Origin: Amphibalanus amphitrite
Lineage: Eukaryota; Arthropoda; Thecostraca; Balanomorpha; Balanidae
Direction: 5' to 3'
Assembly: GCF_019059575.1 (NCBI RefSeq)
Contig: NW_024882869.1
Coordinates: forward strand, 117,389-181,388
DNA: 64,000 bases
A program made the position numbers and the translations under genes. The notes beneath the pieces are model-generated. The model did not search any database. It saw only the letters and a list, made by a program, of their open reading frames with translations, and was not told the origin of the DNA. Of the stretch, positions 1 through 10,409 are shown piece by piece. Numbering within the stretch: position 1 is the first letter of the stretch; each line of letters begins with the position of its first letter.

Positions 1-249
1 GATCTCTATCATGGTGTGCCCCCCCCCAGTCGGAAAGTAGTTCCCGCGCCCCTGCGTGGCACGTGCATAAGGGGCCACTCACATACAACGGGAATAGTCC
101 AATACTTGGTAGAAGGAATGAAGCTACCCTACAAAAATTACCGCATGTAAATCGGTCAAGTGGTTGCTGAGATATAAGCCTCGCAAAAGCGTGACCACGG
201 CCGGCCGGCCGGTGCCGGCCGGCCGGCCGCTCATGCTCAGAAATTTCCG
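1..249. other. Unassigned sequence with a GGCCGGCC palindrome
   Basis: No gene is seen. Around 199-228 there is a near-perfect palindrome of alternating CCGG/GGCC blocks with the centre GGTGCCGGCC. The rest looks like ordinary intergenic or repeat sequence. Confidence 0.4.
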
Positions 250-253
250 TTAA

Positions 254-719
254 AGGGACACTCCCACCTTAACATTAGTTTTGAGTTGAGATAGCCAAAT
301 TGGTGGCCATGGCCTGCAAATACCGGTTTGGGCACTCACAACATCGACAAATGCTTTAATTCGGAGATATGGAATTTCAAACTTGCAGTTTTCGGATTCT
401 AAGGGGCTAGTGCATTGGTATGCCCCCTTAGAATTTGTGACGTCAGCGGAGATCTAACGATTTTTAAATCTTTTACTAAAACGTTTGGTAGCACGCGGTG
501 GTATATGCTGCTTTGCGCGCAACAAATGCCGCACTTTCAAATAAAGTCGCTAGGAACAGCGGAGATCCCAAAAAGTAAACAAAAGTAAAAGTCTAATATC
601 TTGAAAACCGGTGATTATTTTTCGATGAAATTTGGTAGATATTCGTTTTCGCTCTTTCTGAACCGAGCGACATCACTTTCGTGCCAATTCATTAACTTTT
701 TTGAAGGTGGGAGGTTCCT
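254..719. mobile_element. 466-bp TTAA-flanked non-autonomous DNA element, copy A
   Basis: TTAA lies at both borders (250-253 and 720-723). The ends are inverted: AGGGACACTCCCACCTT on the left and AAGGTGGGAGGTTCCT on the right. The interior is closely similar to the reverse complement of 61368-61833, which has the same length. There is no open frame of substance. TTAA duplication is the hallmark of piggyBac-type transposition, so a piggyBac-mobilised MITE is the likely class, though the ends do not begin with the usual CCC. Confidence 0.8.
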
Positions 720-1234
720 TTAATCTAAGGAAAGACTACGCTCGCTTCGCTCGCTCCGTAATAAAGCATGACATGTCCCAACGGAACAGCACGGTCCTCC
801 CGAGGCAGGAGGTAAATCCGCGCCCCGTCGGCGCCACCTGAGGGCTGAGGCCTGAGCGGACACCTCATCGTCGGACGAGCCACGCCGCCTCCAAGGCCAC
901 GCCCGCCTGCACCCGGTGGCGACCCAGAATCGCGCGGCGCGGCCGACCGACGCGACGGCTCCGGCCACGGGCACTGCCTCAGGTGCGTCCCGTCCCCTGG
1001 CATCAGCCCAACGTCAACAGCACCCCAGGGCCGCCCTACTGACCCGGCTACACACGTCACTCCCACCGACCGTCACCGTGGTCCCTGCGCGGTCACACCG
1101 CTAAACCGGTTAGCGAGATCGTGGACAAGTGAAACCTTTTATCATTTCGTGACCGGGAATAAGTTTTTAGGTCTTACCATCTTACGACCTCTATTCCACC
1201 TCCAGCATCCGACGAGCAGGCGCCGGGTACTCAC

Positions 1235-1280
1235 CGGGAATGCAAAGGAGTCCAGCTAGCAGCAGCGCCGCGCCTCGCAT
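1235..1280 (-). CDS. First coding exon of a probable secreted or membrane protein (partial)
   Basis: On the minus strand a start codon in a GCCGCC-ATG context opens a 15-codon stretch reading M-R-G-A-A-L-L-L-A-G-L-L-C-I-P. It is followed by one base of a Gly codon and a strong GTGAGT donor at 1234-1229. The composition, a short basic start then a Leu/Ala core, is that of a signal peptide or signal anchor. The next exon would be at lower coordinates. I found no convincing continuation between 1 and 1230, so the gene probably leaves the window. Function cannot be stated. The upstream side (1281-1400) is very GC-rich with CCGGCC runs, as expected of a promoter. A chance ATG plus donor is the main alternative. 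Confidence 0.45.
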
Positions 1281-1900
1281 GGCGGCGGCACCTCGAGCAC
1301 CTTGAAGCACCACCGTCCGCTGCTCGAGCTACACTGGCGAGACCGGACTCCGCCGCCGGCGCCCCCGCGGCCGGCCGGCGCGGCGGGGCGGGGCTGGACC
1401 GGTTAGGTTGGCCGGCTCACCTCACGGCTCACTCCACAGGGAAAATAATAACAAAAAGATGCAAACACGATTCCAAGAGCGCCGTACGGTGGTCTCGATG
1501 ACGAAGCACGAACTCAGTGCCTCCATTTCGCATATAGTTCACATTTGTAGGTATAGGTATTGTTGTGTTTGTGAGGACTGAAGAAGATATACACAGTCAG
1601 GAATGAGATGCATGTTCATTGTCCACAACAGCAACGCAGTTATAGCCGATTTAAGAAACTCACTAAAATGAGACCGATGTCAGACACGACACGGTGCATC
1701 TTTTTTTAGTTGGTTTTTCACTATACCTACCTAGTACCTACCTATACCTACTACCTATGATAGAGAAAGATTTTGAGCGAGAGGAGGGTTGCGTGCTGCC
1801 TTTGCTTGCTAGCCGACAGCAAATGTTGCTTGGGCCTTGATGTTCCTGGGAGGGGATCGGAGGAAAATGGCAGCTCTGCCTCTGACACGGTGGTGTTTAA

Positions 1901-2845
1901 AGGAAACAGTTCACTTTCCTGAAATTAGTATTTTGCTATGGATATACGATTTTTTATGCCCAAAATGATCAGAAAATAAAATAAAACCTTTTTGTAAAAG
2001 CAATTATTTTTTATATTTTAATATAGGACGAACTATATTCTATGTAAAATAATGTATGACGCGGAAGCTTATTACGCGTTGACCAATCATATTGCGTAGC
2101 AGGCACGTACCCAGGATTTCGCCCAGGAGGGGGCCACCTGCTTCCGAAGGGGCCCTCAGGTCACCCGGGGGCCCCCAGGCCGCCCAGGCGACCAGGGGCC
2201 CTCAGGGGTCCCAGGCAACCAGGGGCCCCCATGCGACCAGGCCCCCGCTACCAGGGGCCCCCTTGGCGACTAGGGGCCCCAGGCGATCAGGGGCCCATGC
2301 GACCAGGGGCCCCCATGCGACTAGGCCCCCCGGCTAACAGGGCCCCCTAGGTGACTAGGGACCCCAGGCAATCAGGGGCCCCCATGCGACCAGGCCCCGG
2401 CTACCAGGGGCCCAGGAAACCGGGGGCCCTCGGATGACTGCAGGGGCCCATTGGGTCATCAGGGGCCCCTCGGGTAACCAGGGGCACATAAATGAAACTT
2501 TGATATCATTTTTTCTTCCTAGTAAAAGACGTTTTATCCAGTGTTTGAAAAAATATACCGGGGCCTGAGGGGCCCCCCCTTGGGTACGTCACTGTTGCGT
2601 AGTTCAAACCTACGCATGCTGCATTAGCTGTAAGCAGCATGCTGATTGGCTGACGATGACGTGGCTGCATTCCTGTGCAAGGCACACATTCCTCTGCAAG
2701 GCACTCTTTTCGGAACGAGAAATGGAATATCTTCGTCTAGGGTGATCGTTGAGCCGTAAAAGCTCTTGATTTGTGCTAGTCTCAGCTCAAGCTACGAAAC
2801 TGCTGTTCCAGCTCAAAACCCCATGTTAAAAGTGAACTATTTCCT
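1901..2845. mobile_element. TTAA-flanked inverted-repeat element, interrupted by an hAT-like element
   Basis: TTAA occurs at 1897-1900 and 2846-2849. The inner ends are AGGAAACAGTTCACTTT and the reverse complement AAAGTGAACTATTTCCT, a 16-of-17 match. There is no coding capacity. A second element (2100-2594) sits inside it, so the original length was about 440 bp. The class is a TTAA-targeting MITE, probably piggyBac-related. Confidence 0.75.
2100..2594. mobile_element. hAT-like MITE with an 8-bp target duplication and an internal GGGGCCCC minisatellite
   Basis: A perfect 8-bp direct repeat TTGCGTAG flanks it (2092-2099 and 2595-2602). The ends are CAGGCACGTACCCAGG and, inverted, CAGTGACGTACCCA. 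An 8-bp duplication with CAG ends fits the hAT superfamily. Most of the interior is a degenerate tandem array built on the motif ACCAGGGGCCCC. The open frame across the array is a by-product of the repeat and not a gene. Confidence 0.8.
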
Positions 2846-2849
2846 TTAA

Positions 2850-3627
2850 GTACCGATCTCGCGATATCGACATATTTTTGGTTTGTTTTAGTAGGGATGA
2901 AAACTAACTTTTGATCTTCCTGGATTTTCCCGAGGCTGCAGAGCGATTATCGGGCTCGCTCTTCTGGAAAGATAAGTCCGTACCAAATTTAGGTAGATAG
3001 AGTTTTCACAAATATACCCAAGTAAAACATTATAGTGACATATCAGTATTTTACTACATTCCATGAAAAGATATTTACTTAATTTTCATGCAAGGGAGGT
3101 GTTTTTATTTTTTTTAATTTCAATTCTAAATTTAATAAATTAAAATTTCCAGTTTTTTACAAACATAGCATATATGATTAAAAATCCCTAGCGAAAGAAA
3201 TAAACAGAAATATATTACTACACTTGCTAACTCTGGAAACAGGCTGTCAACTTCCTTTTACGATTGTGGTGGTCCAGGAGAGGTATGTTCTTCATGAATT
3301 TGTTCGTTTATTTATTGTTGAAGACGTCTTCAGCCGTTTTTTCCATGTATTAGTCTTATGATGTTTTATTCTTTCTCTTCGATTCGGTTAGGCACACGTT
3401 TTTACATCTAGCTGGGGCAAACTACAGACTACCGAATAGCAGGAATCATTTTAAGCAATTAAATTGGAATTCTTGAGGTGGAAATTAATCGTAGTTGATA
3501 TTAGCAAGTTAGTAGAATGCTATCAAAAGATAGGGAATCAGTGCTTTGCAATATCAAGTCTTGAAGTCTTGGATATATGGAAAAAGGTGTACTGCCTGTA
3601 AAGGCCTGGCTACAGATTCCATGACGG
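2850..3627. other. AT-rich non-coding stretch
   Basis: Homopolymer-rich, AT-rich sequence. No exon, RNA gene or bounded repeat could be recognised. Confidence 0.4.
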
Positions 3628-3847
3628 TTTTTCGTCCAGCAGATTTTCGTCGGACAATTTTTCGTCCGCAGATTTTCGTCCTACTTTTTTTCGTCTCGCA
3701 TTTTTTCGTCTGTACATTTTTTCGTCTGTGCATTTTTTCGTCTGTTCATTTTTTCGTCTGTACATTTTTTCGTCCGGACATTTTTTCGTTTGTATATTTT
3801 TTGTCTGTGCATTTTTTCGTCCGGAAATTTTTTCGTCTACAATTTTA

Positions 3848-3907
3848 ACGTAACCTAACCTAACCTAACCTAACCTAACCTAACCTAACCTAACCTAACC
3901 TAACCTT
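3848..3907. repeat. Interstitial telomere-like repeat (AACCT)n
   Basis: About eleven near-perfect AACCT units, the complement of AGGTT/TTAGG, which is the canonical telomere repeat of most arthropods. It abuts the left CGTC array directly. Confidence 0.85.
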
Positions 3908-3960
3908 ACCTACTGATGTTTGCCTACCGGGGGATAAGGAAAAAGTTACTTGCATGAATA

Positions 3961-4081
3961 GATTGCAAGCAATGGTAAGTCAAATATTTTTAGGTTAAGT
4001 GGTTATGCATCAGGCTTCAGGCCGAAGCCAGATACACAACCACTTAACCTAAAAATATTTGACTTACCATTGCCTGTAATC
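3961..4081. repeat. 121-bp palindrome with ~45-bp arms
   Basis: The left arm, from GATTGCAAGCAATGGTAAGT, matches the right arm, ending in ACTTACCATTGCCTGTAATC, when inverted. There are few mismatches and a loop of about 30 bp that itself contains GGCTTCAGGCCGAAGCC. It lies between the arms of the larger inverted repeat. Confidence 0.8.
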
Positions 4082-4434
4082 TCTCCTAAGGCATTGCCTT
4101 CGGCACTGCACTGCTTCGCCCCGAGTATTATTATGACGTAATTTGCCTCACAGTTGAATAGCATTGTAGTATGTTTTCACTCAACCTTGGGTGCACAGAC
4201 GTAAAATTTATTGAACGAAAAAATGTCCGGACGAAAATATGTACAGACGAAAAAATGTACGAACGAAAAAATGTCCGGACGAAAAAATGTACAGACGAAA
4301 AAATGTACAGACGAAAAAATGCACAGACGAAGAAATGTACAGACGAAAAAATGCGAGACGAAAAAACGTCGGACGAAAATCTGCGGACGAAAAACTGTCC
4401 GACGAAAAAATGTCAGACGAAATTTTGTCCGGAC

Positions 4435-5105
4435 ACGCTGGCTACACCAAGATACCTATAAGAAACAGGTAGGTCCGATGTTTTGAGTAAAGCCACAGTA
4501 AAGCCCTGGTGACGTCACAGACGTTTCTTAAATGGAGAATTTCGCCTATAAGAAAAATATTTTACAAACGAAAATTTGTGTTCTATTAGGAAAAAATACA
4601 ATCTTTCAATTTCATCATGAAACTTATATAAATTAATTACAAAACATGAAATCCTGTGAGTGTCTGTCCCAACCCATGCTATACCTTTGGTCACGTGACT
4701 GCCATGATAAACTTTGCGTTTTGCAATGTTATGACTAAAACTTTAGTACCTAATAAATGTTACACGTGTATTATTTATGATGTCTTAGGCAGCAATCGTG
4801 TAATTATATTCCTAAAATATATACAATCTGTTGAAAAGAGGTCACGTGATGTTACCAAATTGTGCTCGGACAGCATCTTCTTGAACTTCGATTTTGAGTA
4901 CTTTGTACCTTCATTGAGGCCTAATAACTGACGTTTTTAGTTATGAAATGAAGCAATGAAGCTAACGAGGGCAAAATTTAATCATTTTTGCACTTTCAGG
5001 CCGGGCTATCCTGGCATGAACTTCAGCCAGTTTGTGTGTTAAGCCTATGGTGAAGGGAAAACTTCACGCCCGGCTGACGTCACAGACCTCGGCTACCAAA
5101 TCGTG
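4435..5105. other. Non-coding stretch
   Basis: No gene or bounded repeat is recognised. Short open frames lack splice context or family resemblance. Confidence 0.35.
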
Positions 5106-5622
5106 TCCGGTGGGGGTCGGGCTACACTGTGCGTTTTCTGCATGTGTTTTTTGCGAGTGCGTGATTTGTGGAATATTGTTGTAGAAAGAATTGACATTAC
5201 GTTTTTGTTATGTTTTTCATATAAAGTTTTAATTACCTTACCTTACCTTACCTTACCAATATGGGAATTTTGATGGCTACTATGGCCTGTAGGGTCCCGC
5301 TCGCATCGAGCTCCTGAACTGAGGACTCTCGTGGATACTAATCTGGGATGAAGTATTTGATTCGGTTCCAGTGATCGTCCAATCTGGCCTTGAACTGGTT
5401 GAGAGTGGATGCCAGGATCACAGAAGGAGGAAGCGCATTCCCTTCTGTGATCCTGGCTCTTCTGTGATCCCTTCTGTGATTAATTGATATACACATTTTA
5501 TTAACTTGTATATAGATATTTAAGGTTTATTTATAATAACTTTTTCTAGAACGATATTCTGCAAAACATGCAAATTCGCGAAAAACACATGCAGAAAACG
5601 CATGGTGTAGTCAGGCTGTAAC
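5106..5622. mobile_element. Terminal-inverted-repeat element related to the 41709-41974 MITE
   Basis: The left end GGCTACACTGTGCGTTTT and the right end (inverted) GACTACACCATGCGTTTT continue into TCTGCATGTG on both sides. The same GGCTACACTATGCGTTTT end is seen at 41709. Inside are (TTACC)4 at about 5237-5257 and a triplicated CTTCTGTGAT motif near 5430-5480. Exact outer borders are less certain than for the 41709 copy. Confidence 0.6.
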
Positions 5623-6673
5623 TTCCATTATTCCTTACTGATTGAGTGGGTATATGGCAGAGCTGGGTAAGGATAATTGTGGGATAATTCGAATCAATAA
5701 TTCAATAATTCAATTCAATATGCAGTTTGAAAACAAGCAAACCTAATTTGTGGATGGCTTCCTTTTTTGCTGGGCATTTTTTTTTGTAGCATTTCATTTT
5801 TTCATGCCCTTTTCCCTTTACAATGCTCAAATTATCAGTAAATGTGATAACTTCATGGTTAACAGTTTTTGTCCTAGACGCCTTGCACACAAATAGGCTG
5901 GTCATGCTGGCACTAGGTATGGTCTGATTCATGTGTGCTATACTAATGCCAGTGCCAAATCAGGGAGCAGTGCTGCAGATAGTCTGTTCCAGTTTGGAGC
6001 TGGATACATTTTTAATAGTTTTTGGTGAATATTCTGCAAAGCAACTGATCAGTGGTTCTTAAGTTGCACTATGAAAGGATAAGCATTATGTTTTGATGCC
6101 TATGCTCAGATTTATGATCTCTCAAATCTCAATGGTTGATGGAGGGGCTTACGTTTATATGCAACCACATAGCATGGGCTCAGGAGATAGATGACATCAT
6201 GGGGTGTCAAGGTTTTGTCGATCTAAAAGACATTTCTGTGCAGCCAATGATCTTTTTTAGGCTCTAAAGAAGCCCAAAGGTTAATATCAAACTGCCTTAG
6301 AGGCTAAAATCCTCAGACAAGTATTGGTGAAGATTGCCAGACACCCCGCTGTTGTCATTTATACGGCCTTGGGTTGATGTGGTGTTTTGTAATTTGTAGT
6401 TGTGTGATATTGTGATGAAATTTTGATTTAAACACTTCCTGCGAGAGTCTAGCTGAATCAATAAATTTTAACTGGCTTTTGGTTATGGATGTTGGGACAA
6501 ATCACTCATTCAACAATAATTGTCTGGCATCTTATTATCATGCCGAACAGACTGTAGTACCAACTACATCAGCTTCTGTTTAATTTAATTGAAACCTTCT
6601 TTTACTGATTGAGCAATACCTATCCTCATATGCCAGCACTGAAAATGTGAACAAATGAGTTTGGCGTGTAGTC
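5623..6673. other. Intergenic stretch upstream of NSA2
   Basis: AT-rich sequence with no supported gene. The NSA2 5' untranslated exon(s) and promoter should be here. A possible acceptor is GTTGCAG, ending at 6743. Confidence 0.35.
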
Positions 6674-6782
6674 CGTGTTTCAGCTGCCCGCGCGCGCACA
6701 CTGGCCGTCTGCCTGCTCTGACACGGGCGTCACCCTGTTGCAGGGGCAGCTGGTGTGTGCGCGCGCGGGCAGCCGAAACACG
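6674..6782. repeat. Inverted repeat immediately upstream of the NSA2 start
   Basis: The left arm at 6674-6700 (CGTGTTTCAGCTGCCCGCGC and on) pairs with 6753-6782, with a single mismatch over about 27 bases and a loop of about 52 bases. The right arm ends 8 bases before the ATG. If transcribed it would form a very GC-rich stem in the leader. Confidence 0.75.
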
Positions 6783-6790
6783 CTGCCGCC

Positions 6791-7573
6791 ATGCCGCAGA
6801 ACGAGCACATCGAGCTCCACCGGAAGCGCCATGGCTACCGGCTCGACTACCACGAGCGGCTGCGCAAGAAGGAGGCGCGAGAGCCGCGCGAGCGCTCCAA
6901 GAAGGCGCAGAAACTGCGCGGCCTCAAGGCCAAGCTCTACAACAAGGAGCGCATGTCTGAGAAGATCCAGATGAAGAGGACGCTCAAGGCGCACCAGGAG
7001 AAGAAGACCAAGAAGAAGGATCCGGAGAAGACGCCCGACGGCGCCGTGCCGGCATACCTGCTCGACCGAGAGGGCCAGAGCCACGCCAAGGTGCTCAGCA
7101 ACATGATCAAGCAGAAGCGGAAAGAGAAGGCCGGCAAGTGGGAGGTGCCGCTGCCAAAGGTGAAGGCGCAGTCCGAGGCGGAGGTGTTCAAGGTCATCAA
7201 GACGGGCAAGCGGAAGAACAAGGCGTGGAAGCGGATGGTGACCAAGGTGACGTTCGTCGGTGAGGGATTCACGCGGAAGCCGCCTAAGTTCGAGCGCTTC
7301 ATCCGGCCGATGGCGCTGCGCTTCAAGAAGGCGCACGTGACGCACCCGGAGCTGAAGGCGACCTTCTGTCTGCCCATCATAGGCGTGAAGAAGAACCCGA
7401 GCAGCGTGATGTACACGGGCCTGGGCGTCATCACCAAGGGCACCGTGATCGAGGTCAACATCTCGGAGCTCGGTCTGGTGACGCAGGGCGGCAAGGTGGT
7501 CTGGGGCAAGTACGCCCAGGTGACCAACAACCCCGAGAACGACGGCTGCATCAACGCCGTGCTGCTCGTGTGA
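6791..7573 (+). CDS. NSA2: Ribosome biogenesis protein NSA2 homologue
   Basis: This encodes a 260-residue protein, the usual length of NSA2 (TINP1), an eS8-like assembly factor of the pre-60S ribosomal particle that acts in the nucleolus in 27S pre-rRNA processing. The start at 6791 has the context GCCGCC-ATG and gives M-P-Q-N-E-H, the conserved NSA2 N-terminus. An in-frame upstream ATG at 6755 would add 12 unconserved residues. The N-terminal ~90 residues are strongly basic ([37 protein letters not shown]). The C-terminal ~110 residues ([20 protein letters not shown] to [11 protein letters not shown]) form the beta-rich eS8-like fold. The whole coding region is one exon with high GC at third positions. 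AATAAA occurs at 7915-7920. Family identification is secure from sequence pattern alone. Confidence 0.95.
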   Translation: MPQNEHIELHRKRHGYRLDYHERLRKKEAREPRERSKKAQKLRGLKAKLYNKERMSEKIQMKRTLKAHQEKKTKKKDPEKTPDGAVPAYLLDREGQSHAKVLSNMIKQKRKEKAGKWEVPLPKVKAQSEAEVFKVIKTGKRKNKAWKRMVTKVTFVGEGFTRKPPKFERFIRPMALRFKKAHVTHPELKATFCLPIIGVKKNPSSVMYTGLGVITKGTVIEVNISELGLVTQGGKVVWGKYAQVTNNPENDGCINAVLLV

Positions 7574-8278
7574 TCGTGTCCATATCATGTGCCGTCAGCT
7601 AAATATACATTATCGAACTGGAACGCCCCGCATCGCTGGTGTTCTTTCCCGACGGTCCGGTCCGGTGGCCGTCTTTCCACCATTCTCGCTCATCGTTTTA
7701 CGTCACGGCGTAGTGAGAGTCACGCGCTGTTGATGGGTCCAAGATCTCTAAGCTTTTCGATCTTGACAGCATGTCTGTGGTTGACGCTCGTCAGTGGCGT
7801 CCTGCCGCACTGGGGCTATTGGTTAGGCCCAATCGGCGTTCACCTATTGTGACTGGTTGTGTACCTGATAACATCTGAAGGGTTCTTTTGATGTGAACCA
7901 TCATGCACATCTGAAATAAATGGATATAATATATCTGGGGCTATTTGGGTTGTGGAGGGGCTGCTATCACTTGTGTAACAGCCAAAGTGCTCAAGATAAA
8001 TGACGATAATAATTCCTAGCAAGAAGTTTCCTAAGCCTTCCTAAGAAACTGGCCATGTCACAATCACCAGAATCTTGCAAATGAAACACTTCGGCTCCTG
8101 TAGGATCGGCGAAACGTCCGTTTTGATATTACCACGTAATTAATCCTGCACACGAAGCGACCCAGCTCAATGATTTATGGCACGAATTTTATGTTGGTAG
8201 GTATAAGGGCATATTGCGTGAACTGACGGAACTTGTTTAGCTGGTTATGGATTGGAACAGGCTAAATTAAATCGCATA
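7574..8278. other. NSA2 3' region and unassigned sequence
   Basis: It contains a possible polyadenylation signal at 7915-7920. At about 8090-8115, CTCCTGTAGGATCGGCGAAACG resembles the CTGANGA...CGAAAC core found in Penelope-type terminal repeats, but it is too short to assign. Confidence 0.35.
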
Positions 8279-8877
8279 CCGTAAACCGGGGTGAGTTGAT
8301 ATGGGGTGGTGAGTTGATATAAATTGCTCGAAAAATGTTAAAATGTGTGCTGCTCATCCATTTGTAAACCAATTTTCAGTTTTATTTTTCTGTGAAGTGG
8401 ACCAACCAATAAGTGATGCATATAGCTGAGAAAGGCATGCATGTGGTGCAGTGCCTTCTTAACACATTACTTTTTTCAAAGTCCTTTTTTTCTTCTGCTT
8501 TTGAAACTAAGGAAAAGTCCCCACCCTACAGCAAAGACGGTGGATATTCATGAAACAACATGCACTGGGAAAGAAACTACCATCAATTTACTGTTGATCC
8601 CAGGTAGTTTTGGGTTTCACCTATAACAACGCTTTTTTATAATTTTAAGAAAAGTGACAGGTGGTGAGTTGATATGCCATCAGGTGGTGAGTTGATATGC
8701 ATGATAAAAGCTGATACCAGGCTGGTAGGCATGCAAATTAGCATGAAATATGGGTCTGCAGGTAAGACAAAGTCAATTAGACCAACTCTTCTCCTTTTCT
8801 TTCCCCATATCATTGCATCAACCCCCAAAAGCTTTAGTTTTTTTTCTGAATGCTTGAGACGAGGCCTGTAAAGTATC

Positions 8878-9220
8878 ACTGATGTTAGTTGTCGGACTTT
8901 CGTCCCCGTCTTGAGTTGAGATGTTAATTTCACAACGTTTCAGCCAGTAGCTTCTCCGGCCGTAGTCAAACCTGCCTCGATAGTGGAGTGGTTACAACCG
9001 TGGACCATCACCGGGGAAACCCGAGTTCGATTCCCGCTGACTACAGGAGCTTTCGAACTGTTTGACGCGTACGGCGCAACGCCACCAACATCCAAGTCCT
9101 TGAGGGTCAAAGAACACCTGACGAGTGACGACGGCCGGAGAGTAACTGGCCGAAACGTTGTGAAACTAACATCTCAACTCAAGACGGGGACGAAGGTCCG
9201 ACAACTAACATCAGTAACCC
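8878..9220. repeat. tRNA-derived SINE-like unit between inverted, hammerhead-like arms
   Basis: The arms at 8878-8970 and 9124-9220 are inverted copies of each other. They share GATGTTAGTTGTCGGAC, GTCCCCGTCTTGAGTTGAGA and CAACGTTTCRGCCAGTA. The right arm reads CTGACGA-GTGACGA, then GGCC, an 11-base loop, GGCC and GAAACG, close to a type I hammerhead core. The left arm is more decayed. Between them is a Pol III-type tRNA-like segment (8973-9047). Confidence 0.6.
8973..9047 (+). ncRNA. tRNA-like sequence with A and B boxes (probably a SINE head, not a functional tRNA)
   Basis: The A-box-like TAGTGGAGTGGTTA is at 8981-8994 and the B-box-like GAGTTCGATTCCC at 9023-9035, at normal tRNA spacing. 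The T-arm stem does not pair well (CCGAG against CCCGC) and no good acceptor stem forms. I therefore read it as a decayed tRNA-derived promoter and not as a tRNA gene. Confidence 0.5.
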
Positions 9221-9530
9221 CAAAGTTTTTTTTTTTTTCTGTGGACATACCTAACGTGCAAAAGGCACAGCACAACTCCCTGTCAAGTCTCAAGATGGCT
9301 CCCTACAAGCTACAAAGGAACACTATAGAACACCTATATTACATACAGATTAAAAAACTGTTATAATTATTCGTAGTTTCGAAAATGACAGAACTGTCAT
9401 TTCTGTATGGCTAACAGCGCGGGAATTCTGATCTCGTGAAACTGATTAGTTTTCCTGCTTGGCAGTTGCCAACCGAGAATGAGTGACAAAATGAAATGGA
9501 ACAAACAATATAAAGAAATTGACTGGTGTT

Positions 9531-10409
9531 TAGCCTTGCCCGTATTCGTGTTTTGCCAGCGTTTAACGTATGGGGGGGGGGGGGGGGTCCGTTGGAATCC
9601 CATCGTCGTTTGGCCCCTGGTGGAGCTAGAGCTTCGCGGAAAAAAATGAGCGTGTTGCCCGAGACACGAGGAAGCCGATGATAACCAACTTTAAGGTCTT
9701 AGGTCATTGGTTAACCTTCCAGGCCAGGTCAATTACCCAGAAGTCGGGAAAATAAGGGGTTATTTGAAGTTCGTAAAGCGAGGTTATTATTTTTGGCTGT
9801 TGCTGATCGCGAATGTCATGTTAGTTTTGATCACAGATGTCTTCGTACATTTAGGCCAGGTCAGGTCAGGTCAACCAGTAGGTGTCCTGCCGGCTATCCA
9901 TAGGGAGTGTCAAGTGTCAGCTACCACTGACGGTGTCGTAACATGTTACGAAGGCACTAAAACTACTTCATAAATGATCAAATGCATGTTAAATTCGAAA
10001 TCGGCCCGAAAAAACTACCCTAGAAACATGTAAAACTCCAAAAAGTGAACCGAGGTCACCAAAGATCAATGACCTGACCTGACCTTCAGGTGACCTTGAC
10101 AGCTGACACCCACAATACTGCGTGGGACCAACATAATTTACATGTTTGGACGTTACAATCACAAAAAGACTGGAAATGCGCGGATGTGAGCCGACTACGC
10201 CAAATCGCGATTCCGGCCAAGCATGGTCTCGAGAATCAGGTCACAAGTCAAAAACCATTTGAGTCAGGGTCATGAAATCTTTAGAACATGTGTAAAATTG
10301 ATAAACTCGAGAGGTACTGAAAGTTTCGTCGTGATCGGCCGCTTTTTGCGCGAGTTATGTGCGAAAAGACGAGGTGGTCCGTTCGCCCGCCTATAAGTGC
10401 GAGGGTTAA
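9531..10409. mobile_element. TTAA-class G-run element, diverged copy
   Basis: A 16-base G-run near the left end (about 9572-9587), GGTCA-rich interior stretches (9860-9880 and 10066-10094), and a right end CTATAAGTGCGAGGG followed by TTAA (10406-10409) match the layout of the elements at 27798, 35905 and 51070. The left border is eroded (TTAGCCTTGCCCG). It is nested in the 8279-11160 element. Confidence 0.5.

Larger units (their letters stand above)
3628..4434. repeat. Long inverted-repeat structure made of TTTTTTCGTC arrays around a telomere-like run
   Basis: The left arm (about 3628-3845) repeats a motif of the form TTTTTTCGTCYGTACA. The right arm (about 4217-4434) is the same array inverted, GACGAAAAAATGT. 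The two arms could fold into a very long imperfect hairpin. Between them lie the (AACCT)n run and a separate palindrome. The Phe-rich and Lys-rich open frames across the arms are by-products. It may be a foldback-type transposon; no clean terminal duplication was found. Confidence 0.65.

Noticed and set aside
3598-3640. AAGGCCTGGCTACA as the left end of another Harbinger-like MITE
   Set aside because: The matching right end near 4435 (GCTGGCTACACC) does not align beyond a few bases, and no TTA duplication is visible.
3546-3848. Phe-rich 100-codon open frame
   Set aside because: Entirely produced by the TTTTTTCGTC tandem array.
6680-7588. 302-codon open frame on the minus strand
   Set aside because: It lies exactly antisense to NSA2 and is a by-product of GC-rich codon usage; no family resemblance.
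8973-9047. Functional tRNA gene
   Set aside because: A and B boxes are present but the T-arm and acceptor stems do not pair, and it sits inside an inverted repeat unit; treated as SINE-like.
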